From assembly GCA_037074765.1 (NCBI GenBank), contig JBAMDO010000392.1, forward strand, positions 1-37,277: DNA of 37,277 bases, read 5' to 3'. The notes beneath the pieces are model-generated. The model saw nothing but the letters and a program-made list of their open reading frames with translations. It had not been told where the DNA came from and ran no database searches. Below are positions 10,955-25,104 of the stretch, in pieces; positions within the stretch are counted from its first letter, which is position 1; the number at the start of each line of letters is the position of its first letter. This DNA is from Mansonella perstans (Eukaryota > Nematoda > Chromadorea > Rhabditida > Onchocercidae). A program made the translations under genes and the position numbers.

Positions 10955-10965
10955 TGATGCATAAC
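10945..10965. other. Breakpoint ending the third 2.32-kb unit
   Basis: The third unit follows its sisters up to AAGATCCGGTG, then switches to ATGCATAACTAATTTGGC instead of the expected CACAACTAATTTTAC. The two parts join at a shared TG, as expected from unequal recombination or slippage between monomers. Confidence 0.6.
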
Positions 10966-13900
10966 TAATTTGGCAAAATCCGATGCATAACTAACTTCTG
11001 ATAAAATCTTAATGCATAACGATCCTTCTAATTGACAAGATTCCGATGCACAACTAAGATTGACAAAATCCTGATGCAAAATGATCCTTTTAATTGACAG
11101 AATTCTGATGCTTGCCTATCTTTGACAAAGTCCTAATGCGTAACAAAATTTTTAATTGACAACCTCCGGTGCACAACTAAGTTTGTCATAACCCTTGATG
11201 CATAACGAGCCTTTCAATTGACAGAATCCTGATAACCAACTATCTTTGACAAAGTCCAAGTGCATGACCAGCTTTTTAACTGTCAAACACCTGATGCATA
11301 ATTAACCTTTTAATTGCCGAAATCCTGATGCATAACTAATGCTTTAATTGACAAAACCCTGATGCACAATTAATTTTGACAAAATACAGATGCATAACCA
11401 GATTCTAATGCGCAACTTCCGATGCACAACTAAGTTGACAAAACCCTTGATGCATGACGAGCCTTTTAAATAGCAGGATCTTGATGACCAACTATCTTTG
11501 ACAAAGTCCTAGTGCATGACCAACTTTTTAATTGTTAAAATCCTGATGCATAAATAATTTTGACAAAATCCGGATGCATAACTAACTTTGATAAAATCCT
11601 AATGCATAACGATCCTTCCAATTGACAAGATCCGGTGCACAACTAAATTTGACAAAATCCAGATGCATAACTTACATTTGATGAAATCCTAATGCATAAC
11701 GAGCCTTCTGATTGCCGAGATCCCGATGCCACAACTAAGATTGACAAAATACAGATGCATAACCGAATTGACAAGATGCTAATGCGCAACTTCCGATGCA
11801 CAACTAAGTTTGTCAAAACACTTGATGCACAACGAGCCTTTTAATTGGCAGAATCTTGATGCCTAACAATATTCGATAAGGTCCTAATGCATGACCAACT
11901 TTTTAATTGTTAAAATCCTGATGCATAAATAATTTTGACAAAATCCGGATGCATAACTAACTTTGATAAAATCCTAATGCATAACGATCCTTCCAATTGA
12001 CAAGATCCCGGTGCACAACTAAATTTGACAAAATCCAGATGCATAACTTACATTTGATGAAATCCTGATGCATAAGCCTTCCGATTGCCGAGATCCCGAT
12101 GCACAACTAAGATTGACAAAATACAGATGCATAACCGAATTAACAAGATGCTAATGCGCAACTTCCGATGCACAACTAAGTTTGTCAAAACACTTGATGC
12201 ATAACGAGCCTTTTAATTGGCAGGATCTTGATGCCTAACAATATTCGATAAGGTCCTAATGCATGACCAACTTTTTAATAGTTAAAATCTTGATGCATAA
12301 CTAATTTTGCAAAATCCGGATGCATAACTAACTTCTGATAAAATCCTAATGCATAACGATCCTTCTAATTGACAAGATTCCGATGCACAACTAATTTTAC
12401 AAAATACAGATGCATTACCTAGATTTGATAAAGTCCTGATGTATAACAGGCTTTTTAATTGACAAGATCTCGATGCATAACTAAGATTGATAAAATCCTG
12501 ATGCAAAGTGGTCCTTTTAATTGACAGATCCTGATGCTTTTCTATCTTTGACAAAGTCCTAGTGCGTAACAAAATTTTAATTGACAATCTCCGGTGCACA
12601 ACTATGTTTGTCATAACCCTTGATGCATAACGAGCCTTTTAATTGGCAGGATCTTGATGCCTAACAATATTCGATAAGGTCCTAATGCATGACCAAATTT
12701 TAATAGTTAAAATCTTGATGCATAACTAATTTTGCAAAATCCGGATGCATAACTAACTTCTGATAAAATCCTAATGCATAACGATCCTTCTAATTGACAA
12801 GATTCCGATGCACAACTAATTTTACAAAATACAGATGCATTACCTAGATTTGATAAAGTCCTGATGTATAACAGGCTTTTTAATTGACAAGATCTCGATG
12901 CATAACTAAGATTGACAAAATCCTGATGCAAAATGATCCTTTTAATTGACAGAATCCTGATGCTTTTCTATCTTCGACAAAGTCCTAATGCATAACTAAC
13001 ATTAAATTGACAAAATTCCGATGCACAACTAAGTTTGTCAAAACACTTGATGCATAACGAGCCTTTTAATTGGCAGGATCTTGATGCCTAACAATATTCG
13101 ATAAGGTCCTAATGCATGACCAACTTTTTAATAGTTAAAATCTTGATGCATAACTAATTTTGCAAATCCAGATTTATAACTAACTTCTGATAAAATCCTA
13201 ATGCATAACGATCCTTCCAATTGACAAGATCCCGGTGCACAACTAAATTTGACAAAATCCAGATGCATAACTTACATTTGATGAAATCCTGATGCATAAC
13301 GAGCCTTCTGATTGCCGAGATCCCGATGCACAACTAAGATTGACAAAACACTTGATGCATAACGAGCCTTTTAATTGGCAGGATCTTGATGCCTAACAAT
13401 ATTCGATAAGGTCCTAATGCATGATCAACTTTTTAATAGTTAAAATCTTGATGCATAACTAATTTGGCAAAATCCGGATGCATAACTAACTTCTGATAAA
13501 ATCTTAATGCATAACGATCCTTCCAATTGACAAGATTCCGATGCACAACTAAGATTGACAAAATCCTGATGCAAAATGATCCTTTTAATTGACAGAATTC
13601 TGATGCTTGCCTATCTTTGACAAAGTCCTAATGCGTAACAAAATTTTTAATTGACAACCTCCGGTGCACAACTAAGTTTGTCATAACCCTTGATGCATGA
13701 CGAGCCTTTTAAATAGCAGGATCTTGATGACCAACTATCTTTGACAAAGTCCTAGTGCATGACCAACTTTTTAATTGTTAAAATCCTGATGCATAAATAA
13801 TTTTGACAAAATCCGGATGCATAACTAACTTTGATAAAATCCTAATGCATAACGATCCTTCCAATTGACAAGATCCCGGTGCACAACTAAATTTGACAAA

Positions 13901-16318
13901 ATCCAGATGCATAACTTACATTTGATGAAATCCTGATGCATAAGCCTTCCGATTGCCGAGATCCCGATGCACAACTAAGCTTGACAAAATACAGATGCAT
14001 AACCGAATTAACAAGATGCTAATGCGCAACTTCCGATGCACAACTAAGTTTGTCAAAACACTTGATGCATAACGAGCCTTTTAATTGGCAGGATCTTGAT
14101 GCCTAACAATATTCGATAAGGTCCTAATGCATGACCAACTTTTAATAGTTAAAATCTTGATGCATAACTAATTTTGCAAAATCCGGATGCATAACTAACT
14201 TCTGATAAAATCCTAATGCATAACGATCCTTCTAATTGACAAGATTCCGATGCACAACTAAGATTGACAAAATCCTGATGCAAAATGATCCTTTTAATTG
14301 ACAGAATCCTGATGCTTTTCTATCTTTGACAAAGTCCTAATGCGTAACAAAATTTTTAATTGACAATCTCCGGTGCACAACTATGTTTGTCATAACCCTT
14401 GATGCATAACGAGCCTTTTAATTGGCAGGATCTTGATGCCTAACAATATTCGATAAGGTCCTAATGCATGACCAACTTTTTAATAGTTAAAATCTTGATG
14501 CATAACTAATTTTGCAAAATCCGGATGCATAACTAACTTCTGATAAAATCCTAATGCATAACGATCCTTCTAATTGACAAGATTCCGATGCACAACTAAT
14601 TTTACAAAATACAGATGCATTACCTAGATTTGATAAAGTCCTGATGTATAACAGGCTTTTTAATTGACAAGATCTCGATGCATAACTAAGATTGATAAAA
14701 TCCTGATGCAAAGTGGTCCTTTTAATTGACAGAATCCTGATGCTTTTCTATCTTTGACAAAGTCCTAATGCGTAACAAAATTTTTAATTGACAATCTCCG
14801 GTGCACAACTATGTTTGTCATAACCCTTGATGCATAACGAGCCTTTTAATTGGCAGGATCTTGATGCCTAACAATATTCGATAAGGTCCTAATGCATGAC
14901 CAACTTTTTAATAGTTAAAATCTTGATGCATAACTAATTTTGCAAAATCCGGATGCATAACTAACTTCTGATAAAATCCTAATGCATAACGATCCTTCTA
15001 ATTGACAAGATTCCGATGCACAACTAATTTTACAAAATACAGATGCATTACCTAGATTTGATAAAGTCCTGATGTATAACAGGCTTTTTAATTGACAAGA
15101 TCTCGATGCATAACTAAGATTGAAAAATCCTGATGCAAATGTCCTTTTAATTGACAGAATCCTGATGCTTTTCTATCTTGACAAAGTCCTAATGCGTAAC
15201 AAATTTTAATTGACAATTCCGTGCACAACTATGTTTGTCATAACCTTGATGCATAACGAGCCTTTTAATTGGCAGGATCTTGATGCCTAACAATATTCGA
15301 TAAGGTCCTAATGCATGACCAACTTTTTAATAGTTAAAATCTTGATGCATAACTAATTTTGCAAAATCCGGATGCATAACTAACTTCTGATAAAATCCTA
15401 ATGCATAACGATCCTTCTAATTGACAAGATTCCGATGCACAACTAATTTTACAAAATACAGATGCATTACCTAGATTTGATAAAGTCCTGATGTATAACA
15501 GGCTTTTTAATTGACAAGATCTCGATGCATAACTAAGATTGACAAAATCCTGATGCAAAATCTCGATGCATAACTAAGATGATCCCGGTGCACAACTAAA
15601 TTTGACAAAATCCAGATGCATAATTACATTTGATGAAATCTGATGCATAAGCCTTCCGATTGCCGAATCCCGATGCACAACTAAGATGACAAAATACAAT
15701 GCATAACCGAATTAACAAGATGCAATGCGCAACTTCCGATGCACAACTAAGTTTGTCAAAACACTTGATGCATAACGAGCCTTTTAATTGGCAGGATCTT
15801 GATGCCTAACAATATTCGATAAGGTCCTAATGCATGACCAACTTTTTAATTGTTAAAATCCTGATGCATAAATAATTTTGACAAAATCCGGATGCATAAC
15901 TAACTTTGATAAAATCCTAACGCATAACGATCCTTCCAATTGACAAGATCCCGTGCACAACTAAATTTGACAAAATCCAGATGCATAACTTACATTTGAT
16001 GAAATCCTGATGCATAACGGGCCTTCTGATTGCCGAGATCCCGATGCACAACTAAGATTGACAAAACACTTGATGCATAACGAGCCTTTAATTGGCAGGA
16101 TCTTGATGCCTAACAATATTCGATAAGGTCCTAATGCATGATCAACTTTTTAATAGTTAAAATCTTGATGCATAACTAATTTGGCAAAATCCGGATGCAT
16201 AACTAACTTCTGATAAAATCTTAATGCATAACGATCCTTCTAATTGACAAGATTCCGATGCACAACTAAGATTGACAAAATCCTGATGCAAAATGATCCT
16301 TTCAATTGACAGAATCCT
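10955..16318. repeat. Mixed satellite domain with local 419-428-bp tandem modules
   Basis: The marker GTATAACAGG lies at 12441 and 12866 (425 bp apart), then at 14646, 15074 and 15493 (428 and 419 bp apart). The modules around 12282-13130 and 14487-15560 are therefore direct tandem copies, separated by about 1.35 kb of other arrangements. The 419-bp copy carries many single-base deletions. The domain is otherwise a patchwork of blocks also seen in the 2.32-kb units. Confidence 0.8.
15555..15590. other. Irregular junction between modules
   Basis: After CCTGATGCAAAA the sequence jumps to TCTCGATGCATAACTAAGAT and then directly to GATCCCGGTGCAC. The middle piece repeats a block present about 40 bp earlier (15519-15539). 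It is either a recombination scar or a local assembly join, since the surrounding 600 bp is also rich in deletions. Confidence 0.5.
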
Positions 16319-19300
16319 GATAACCAACTATCTTTGACAAAGTCCAAGTGCATGACCAGCTTTTTAACTGTCAAACACCTGATGCATAATTAACCTTTTA
16401 ATTGCCGAAATCCTGATGCATAACTAATGCTTTAATTGACAAAACCCTGATGCACAATTAATTTTGACAAAATACAGATGCATAACCAGATTCTAATGCG
16501 CAACTTCCGATGCACAACTAAGTTTGACAAAACCCTTGATGCATGACGAGCCTTTTAAATAGCAGGATCTTGATGACCAACTATCTTTGACAAAGTCCTA
16601 GTGCATGACCAACTTTTTAATTGTTAAAATCCTGATGCATAAATAATTTTGACAAAATCCGGATGCATAACTAACTTTGATAAAATCCTAATGCATAACG
16701 ATCCTTCCAATTGACAAGATCCCGGCGCACAACTAAGATTGACAAAATACAGATGCATAACCGAATTGACAAGATGCTAATGCGCAACTTCCGATGCACA
16801 ACTAAGTTTGTCAAAACACTTGATGCACAACGAGCCTTTTTAATTGGCAGGATCTTGATGCCTAACAATATTCGATAAGGTCCTAATGCATGACCAACTT
16901 TTTAATTGTTAAAATCCTGATGCATAAATAATTTTGACAAAATCCGGATGCATAACTAACTTTGATAAAATCCTAATGCATAACGATCCTTCTAATTGAC
17001 AAGATTCCGATGCACAACTAAGATTGACAAAATCCTGATGCAAAATGATCCTTTTAATTGACAGAATTCTGATGCTTGCCTATCTTGACAAAGTCCTAAT
17101 GCGTAACAAAATTTTTAATGACAACCTCCGGTTGCACAACTAAGTTTGTCATAACCCTTGATGCATAACGAGCCTTTCAATTGACAGAATCCTGATAACC
17201 AACTATCTTTGACAAAGTCCAAGTGCATGACCAGCTTTTTAACTGTCAAACACCTGATGCATAATTAACCTTTTAATTGCCGAAATCCTGATGCACAACT
17301 AACGCTTTAATTGACAAAACCCTGATGCACAATTAATTTTGACAAAATACAGATGCATAACCAGATCCTAATGCGCAACTTCCGATGCACAACTAAGATT
17401 GACAAAATACAGATGCATAACCGAATTGACAAGATGCTAATGCGCAACTTCCGATGCACAACTAAGTTTGTCAAAACACTTGATGCATAACGAGCTTTTC
17501 AATTGACAGAATCCTGATAACCAACTATCTTTGACAAAGTCCAAGTGCATGACCAGCTTTTTAACTGTCAAACACCTGATGCATAATTAACCTTTTAATT
17601 GCCGAAATCCTGATGCACAACTAACGCTTTAATTGACAAAACCCTGATGCACAATTAATTTTGACAAAATACAGATGCATAACCAGATAACTAACATTAA
17701 ATTGACAAATTCCGATGCACAACTAAGTTTGTCAAAACACTTGATGCATAACGAGCCTTTTAATTGGCAGGATCTTGATGACCAACTACTATCTTTGACA
17801 AAGTGCTAGTGCATGACCAACTTTTTAATTGTTAAAATCCTGATGCATAAATAATTTTGACAAAATCCGGATGCATAACTAACTTTGATAAAATCCTAAT
17901 GCATAACGATCCTTCCAATTGACAAGATCCCGGTGCACAACTAAATTTGACAAAATCCAGATGCATAACTTACATTTGATGAAATCCTGATGCATAACGA
18001 GCCTTCTGATTGCCGAGATCCCGATGCACAACTAAGATTGACAAAATACAGATGCATAACCGAATTGACAAGATGCTAATGCGCAACTTCCGATGCACAA
18101 CTAAGTTTGTCAAAACACTTGATGCATAACGAGCCTTTTAATTGGCAGGATCTTGATGCCTAACAATATTCGATAAGGTCCTAATGCATGACCAACTTTT
18201 TAACAGTTAAAATCTTGATGCATAACTAATTTTGCAAAATCCGGATGCATAACTAACTTCTGATAAAATCCTAATGCATAACGATCCTTCTAATTGACAA
18301 GATTCCGATGCACAACTAAGATTGACAAAATCCTGATGCAAAATGATCCTTTTAATTGACAGAATTCTGATGCTTGCCTATCTTTGACAAAGTCCTAATG
18401 CGTAACAAAATTTTTAATTGACAACCTCCGGTGCACAACTAAGTTTGTCATAACCCTTGATGCATAACGAGCCTTTCAATTGACAGAATCCTGATAACCA
18501 ACTATCTTTGACAAAGTCCAAGTGCATGACCAGCTTTTTAACTGTCAAACACCTGATGCATAATTAACCTTTTAATTGCCGAAATCCTGATGCACAACTA
18601 ACGCTTTAATTGACAAAACCCTGATGCACAATTAATTTTGACAAAATACAGATGCATAACCAGATCCTAATGCGCAACTTCCGATGCACAACTAAGTTTG
18701 ACAAAACCCTTGATGCATGAAGAGCCTTTTAAATGGCAGGATCTTGATGACCAACTACTATCTTTGACAAAGTGCTAGTGCATGACCAACTTTTTAATTG
18801 TTAAAATCCTGATGCATAAATAATTTTGACAAAATCCGGATGCATAACTAACTTTGATAAAATCCTAATGCATAACGATCCTTCCAATTGACAAGATCCC
18901 GGTGCACAACTAAATTTGACAAAATCCAGATGCATAACTTACATTTGATGAAATCCTGATGCATAACGAGCCTTCTGATTGCCGAGATCCCGATGCACAA
19001 CTAAGATTGACAAAATACAGATGCATAACCGAATTGACAAGATGCTAATGCGCAACTTCCGATGCACAACTAAGTTTGTCAAAACACTTGATGCATAACG
19101 AGCCTTTTAATTGGCAGGATCTTGATGCCTAACAATATTCGATAAGGTCCTAATGCATGACCAACTTTTTAATAGTTAAAATCTTGATGCATAACTAATT
19201 TTGCAAAATCCGGATGCATAACTAACTTCTGATAAAATCCTAATGCATAACGATCCTTCTAATTGACAAGATTCCGATGCACAACTAAGATTGACAAAAT

Positions 19301-21400
19301 CCTGATGCAAAATGATCCTTTTAATTGACAGAATTCTGATGCTTGCCTATCTTTGACAAAGTCCTAATGCGTAACAAAATTTTTAATTGACAACCTCCGG
19401 TGCACAACTAAGTTTGTCATAACCCTTGATGCATAACGAGCCTTTCAATTGACAGAATCCTGATAACCAACTATCTTTGACAAAGTCCAAGTGCATGACC
19501 AGCTTTTTAACTGTCAAACACCTGATGCATAATTAACCTTTTAATTGCCGAAATCCTGATGCACAACTAACGCTTTAATTGACAAAACCCTGATGCACAA
19601 TTAATTTTGACAAAATACAGATGCATAACCGAATTGACAAGATGCTAATGCGCAACTTCCGATGCACAACTAAGTTTGTCAAAACACTTGATGCATAACG
19701 AGCCTTTTAATTGGCAGGATCTTGATGCCTAACAATATTCGATAAGGTCCTAATGCATGACCAACTTTTTAATAGTTAAAATCTTGATGCATAACTAATT
19801 TTGCAAAATCCGGATGCATAACTAACTTTGATAAAATCCTAATGCATAACGATCCTTCCAATTGACAAGATCCCGGTGCACAACTAAATTTGACAAAATC
19901 CAGATGCATAACTTACATTTGATGAAATCCTGATGCATAACGAGCCTTCTGATTGCCGAGATCCCGATGCACAACTAAGATTGACAAAATACAGATGCAT
20001 AACCGAATTGACAAGATGCTAATGCGCAACTTCCGATGCACAACTAAGTTTGTCAAAACACTTGATGCATAACGAGCCTTTTAATTGGCAGGATCTTGAT
20101 GCCTAACAATATTCGATAAGGTCCTAATGCATGACCAACTTTTTAATAGTTAAAATCTTGATGCATAACTAATTTTGCAAAATCCGGATGCATAACTAAC
20201 TTCTGATAAAATCCTAATGCATAACGATCCTTCTAATTGACAAGATTCCGATGCACAACTAAGATTGACAAAATCCTGATGCAAAATGATCCTTTTAATT
20301 GACAGAATTCTGATGCTTGCCTATCTTTGACAAAGTCCTAATGCGTAACAAAATTTTTAATTGACAACCTCCGGTGCACAACTAAGTTTGTCATAACCCT
20401 TGATGCATAACGAGCCTTTCAATTGACAGAATCCTGATAACCAACTATCTTTGACAAAGTCCAAGTGCATGACCAGCTTTTTAACTGTCAAACACCTGAT
20501 GCATAATTAACCTTTTAATTGCCGAAATCCTGATGCACAACTAACGCTTTAATTGACAAAACCCTGATGCACAATTAATTTTGACAAAATACAGATGCAT
20601 AACCGAATTGACAAGATGCTAATGCGCAACTTCCGATGCACAACTAAGTTTGTCAAAACACTTGATGCATAACGAGCCTTTTAATTGGCAGGATCTTGAT
20701 GCCTAACAATATTCGATAAGGTCCTAATGCATGACCAACTTTTTAATAGTTAAAATCTTGATGCATAACTAATTTTGCAAAATCCGGATGCATAACTAAC
20801 TTTGATAAAATCCTAATGCATAACGATCCTTCCAATTGACAAGATCCCGGTGCACAACTAAATTTGACAAAATCCAGATGCATAACTTACATTTGATGAA
20901 ATCCTGATGCATAACGAGCCTTCTGATTGCCGAGATCCCGATGCACAACTAAGATTGACAAAATACAGATGCATAACCGAATTGACAAGATGCTAATGCG
21001 CAACTTCCGATGCACAACTAAGTTTGTCAAAACACTTGATGCATAACGAGCCTTTTAATTGGCAGGATCTTGATGCCTAACAATATTCGATAAGGTCCTA
21101 ATGCATGACCAACTTTTTAATAGTTAAAATCTTGATGCATAACTAATTTTGCAAAATCCGGATGCATAACTAACTTCTGATAAAATCCTAATGCATAAAG
21201 ATCCTTCTAATTGACAAGATTCCGATGCACAACTAAGATTGACAAAATCCTGATGCAAAATGATCCTTTTAATTGATAAAATCCTGATGCTTTTCTATCT
21301 TTGACAAAGTCCTAATGCGTAACAAAATTTTTAATTGACAAACTCCGATGCACAACCAAGTTTGTCAAAACACTTGATGCATAACGAGCCTTTTAATTGG
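16319..21400. repeat. Higher-order repeat domain with ~0.97-kb period
   Basis: The marker GATAACCAACTATC occurs at 16319, 17194, 17516, 18493, 19462 and 20436. The last four intervals are 977, 969 and 974 bp; the earlier ones (875 and 322 bp) are partial or rearranged units. A second marker, ACCAACTACTATC, a 3-base expansion, occurs at 17781 and 18750, again 969 bp apart. Neighbouring units differ in one block: some have an AACCAGATCC link where others have ACCGAATTGAC, so two unit subtypes exist. Confidence 0.82.
17685..17705. other. Junction inside a 0.97-kb unit
   Basis: AACCAGATAACTAACATTAA joins the usual AACCAGATcc link to an ACTAACATTAAATTGAC block normally found elsewhere. This unit is therefore a chimera of two arrangements. 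Confidence 0.45.
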
Positions 21401-24400
21401 CAGGATCTTGATGCCTAACAATATTCGATAAGGTCCTAATGCATGACCAACTTTTTAATAGTTAAAATCCTGATGCATAAATAATTTTGACAAAATCCGG
21501 ATGCATAGCTAACTTTGACAAAATCCTAATGCATAACGATCCTTCCAATTGACAAGATCCCGGTGCACAACTAAATTTGACAAAATCCAGATGCATAACT
21601 TACATTTGATGAAATCCTGATGCATAACGAGCCTTCTGATTGCCGAGATCCCGATACAGATGCATAACCGAAATGACAAGATGCTAATGCGCAACTTCCG
21701 ATGCACAACTAAGTTTGACAAAACCCTTGATGCATGACGAGCCTTTTAATTGACAGGATCTTGATGACCAACTATCTTTGACAAAGTGCTAGTGCATGAC
21801 CAACTTTTTAATTGTTAAAATCCTGATGCATAAATAATTTTGACAAAATCCAGATGCATAACTAACTTTGATAAAATCCTAATGCACAACGATCCTTCTA
21901 ATTGACAAGATCCCGGTGCACAACTAAATTTGACAAAACCCTGATGCAAAATGATCCTTTTAATTGACAGAATCCTGATGCTTACCTATCTTTGACAAAG
22001 TAATAATGCATAACAAACTTATTAATTGACAATCTCCGGTGCACAACTATGTTTGTCATAACCCTTGATGCATAACGAGCCTTTTAATTGGCAGGATCTT
22101 GATGACCAACTATCTTTGACAAAGTCCTAGTGCATGACCAACTTTTTAATTGTTAAAATCCTGATGCATAAATAATTTTGACAAAATCCGGATGCATAAC
22201 TAACTTTGATAAAATCCTAATGCATAACGATCCTTCCAATTGACAAGATCCCGGTGCACAACTAAATTTGACAAAATCCAGATGCATAACTTACATTTGA
22301 TGAAATCCTGATGCATAACGAGCCTTCTGATTGCCGAGATCCCGATGCACAACTAAGATTGACAAAATACAGATGCATAACCGAATTGACAAGATGCTAA
22401 TGCGCAACTTCCGATGCACAACTAAGTTTGTCAAAACACTTGATGCATAACGAGCCTTTTAATTGGCAGGATCTTGATGCCTAACAATATTCGATAAGGT
22501 CCTAATGCATGACCAACTTTTTAATAGTTAAAATCTTGATGCATAACTAATTTGGCAAAATCCGGATGCATAACTAACTTCTGATAAAATCTTAGTGCAT
22601 AACGATCCTTCTAATTGACAAGATTCCGATGCACAACTAAGATTGACAAAATCCTGATGCAAAATGATCCTTTTAATTGACAGAATTCTGATGCTTGCCT
22701 ATCTTTGACAAAGTCTATGCGTAACAAAATTTTTAATTGAAACTCCGGTGCACACTAGTTTGTCATAACCTTGATGCATAACGAGCCTTTTATTGCAGGA
22801 TCTTGATGCCTAACATATTCGATAAGGTCCTAATGCATGACCAACTTTTTAATAGTTAAAATCTTGATGCATAACTAATTTTGCAAAATCCGGATGCATA
22901 ACTAACTTCTGATAAATCCTAATGCATAACGATCCTTCTAATTGACAATTCCGATGCACAACTAAGATTGACAAATCCTGATGCAAAATGATCCTTTTAA
23001 TTGACAGAATTCTGATGCTTGCCTATCTTTGACAAAGTCCCAATGCAAAATTTTTAATTGACAACCTCCGGTGCACAACTAAGTTTGTCATAACCCTTGA
23101 TGCATAACGAGCCTTTCAATTGACAGAATCCTGATAACCAACTATCTTTGACAAAGTCCAAGTGCATGACCAGCTTTTTTAACTGTCAAACACCTGATGC
23201 ATAATTAACCTTTTAATTGCCGAAATCCTGATGCACAACTAACACTTTAATTGACAAAACCCTGATGCACAATTAATTTTGACAAAATACAGATGCATAA
23301 CCAGATCCTAATGCGCAACTTCCGATGCACAACTAAGTTTGACAAAACCCTTGATGCATGAAGAGCCTTTTAATTGGCAGGATCTTGATGACCAACTATC
23401 TTTGACAAAGTCCTAGTGCATGACCAACTTTTTAATTGTTAAATCCTGATGCATAAATAATTTTTGCAAAATCCGGATGCATAACTAACTTCTGATAAAA
23501 TCCTAATGCATAGCGATCCTTCTAATTGACAAGATTCCGATGCACAACTAAGATTGACAAAATCCTGATGCAAAATGATCCTTTTAATTGACAGAATTCT
23601 GCTTGCCTATCTTTGACAAAGTCCTAATGCGTAACAAAATTTTTAATTGACAACCTCCGGTGCACAACTAAGTTTGTCATAACCCTTGATGCATAACGAG
23701 CCTTTTAATTGGCAGGATCTTGATGCCTAACAATATTCGATAAGGTCCTAATGCATGACCAACTTTTTAATAGTTAAAATCTTGATGCATAACTAATTTT
23801 GCAAAATCCGGATGCATAACTAACTTCTGATAAAATCCTAATGCATAACGATCCTTCTAATTGACAAGATTCCGATGCAACACTAAGATTGACAAAATCC
23901 TGATGCAAAATGATCCTTTTAATTGACAGAATTCTGATGCTTGCCTATCTTTGACAAAGTCCTAATGCGTAACAAAATTTTTAATTGACAACCTCCGGTG
24001 CACAACTAAGTTTGTCATAACCCTTGATGCATAACTGATGCATAAATAATTTTGACAAAATCCGGATGCATAACTAACTTTGATAAAATCCTAATGCATA
24101 ACGATCCTTCCAATTGACAAGATCCCGGTGCACAACTAAATTTGACAAAATCCAGATGCCATAACTTACATTTGATGAAATCCTGATGCATAACGAGCCT
24201 TCTGATTTGCCGAGATCCCGATGTACAACTAAGATTGACAAATACAGATGCATAACCGAATTGACAAGATGCTAATGCGCAACTTCCGATGCACAACTAA
24301 GTTTGTCAAAACCCTTGATGCATAACGAGCCTTTTAATTGGCAGGATCTTGATGCCCAACTATCTTTGACAAAGTCCTAATGCATGACCAACTTTTTAAT

Positions 24401-24799
24401 AGTTAAAATCTTGATGCATAATAATTTTGCAAAATCCGGATGCATAACTAACTTTGACAAAATCCTAATGCAAACGATCCTTTCTAATTGACAAGATTCA
24501 CCGTGGCACAACTAAATTTGACAAAACCCTGATGCAAAATGATCCTTTTAATTAAACAGAATCCTGATGCTTTCTATCTTTGACAAAGTCCTAATGCGTA
24601 ACAAATTTTTAAATTGACAAACTCCGATGCACAACTAAGTTTGACAAAACCCTTGAATGCATGACGAGCCTTTTAAATAGCAGGATCTTGATGACCAACT
24701 ATTTGACAAAGTCCTAGTGCATGACCAACTTTTAATTGTTAAATCCTGATGCATAAATAATTTTGACAAAATCCGGATGCATAACTAACTTTGATAAAA
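21401..24799. repeat. Transitional satellite domain without a clear higher-order period
   Basis: Blocks from the 0.97-kb units (GATAACCAACTATC near 23131) and from the 2.48-kb units to the right (GTAATAATGCATAAC near 22000) are interleaved and no marker repeats at a fixed distance. The stretch includes a sharp join at 24030-24045, where GATGCATAACT is followed at once by GATGCATAAATAAT. Single-base insertions and deletions are frequent at 22710-22960 and 24150-24700. Confidence 0.65.
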
Positions 24800-25090
24800 T
24801 CCTAATGCATAACGATCCTTCTAATTGACAAGATCCCGGTGCACAACTAATTTTACAAAATACAGATGCATTACCTAGATTTGATAAAGTCCTATGCATA
24901 ACAGGCTTTTTAATTGACAAGATTCCGATGCACAACTAAGATTGACAAAATCCTGATGCAAAATGATCCTTTTAATTGACAAAATCCTGATGCTTTTCTA
25001 TCTTTGACAAAGTCCTAATGCGTAACAAAATTTTTAATTGACAAACTCCGGTGCAAAACTAAGTTTGACAAAACCCTTGATGCATGACGA

Positions 25091-25104
25091 GCCATTTAAA
25101 TGGC
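25091..25104. repeat. Perfect 14-bp palindrome GCCATTTAAATGGC (first of seven)
   Basis: The sequence equals its own reverse complement. It recurs at 27114, 27541, 29319, 30458, 32948 and 35438, always at the same place in the module and only in the right-hand 2.48-kb domain. Elsewhere this place reads GCCTTTTAATTGGC or GCCTTTTAAATAGC, which are not perfect palindromes, so the symmetry arose once and spread with the repeat. Confidence 0.75.
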
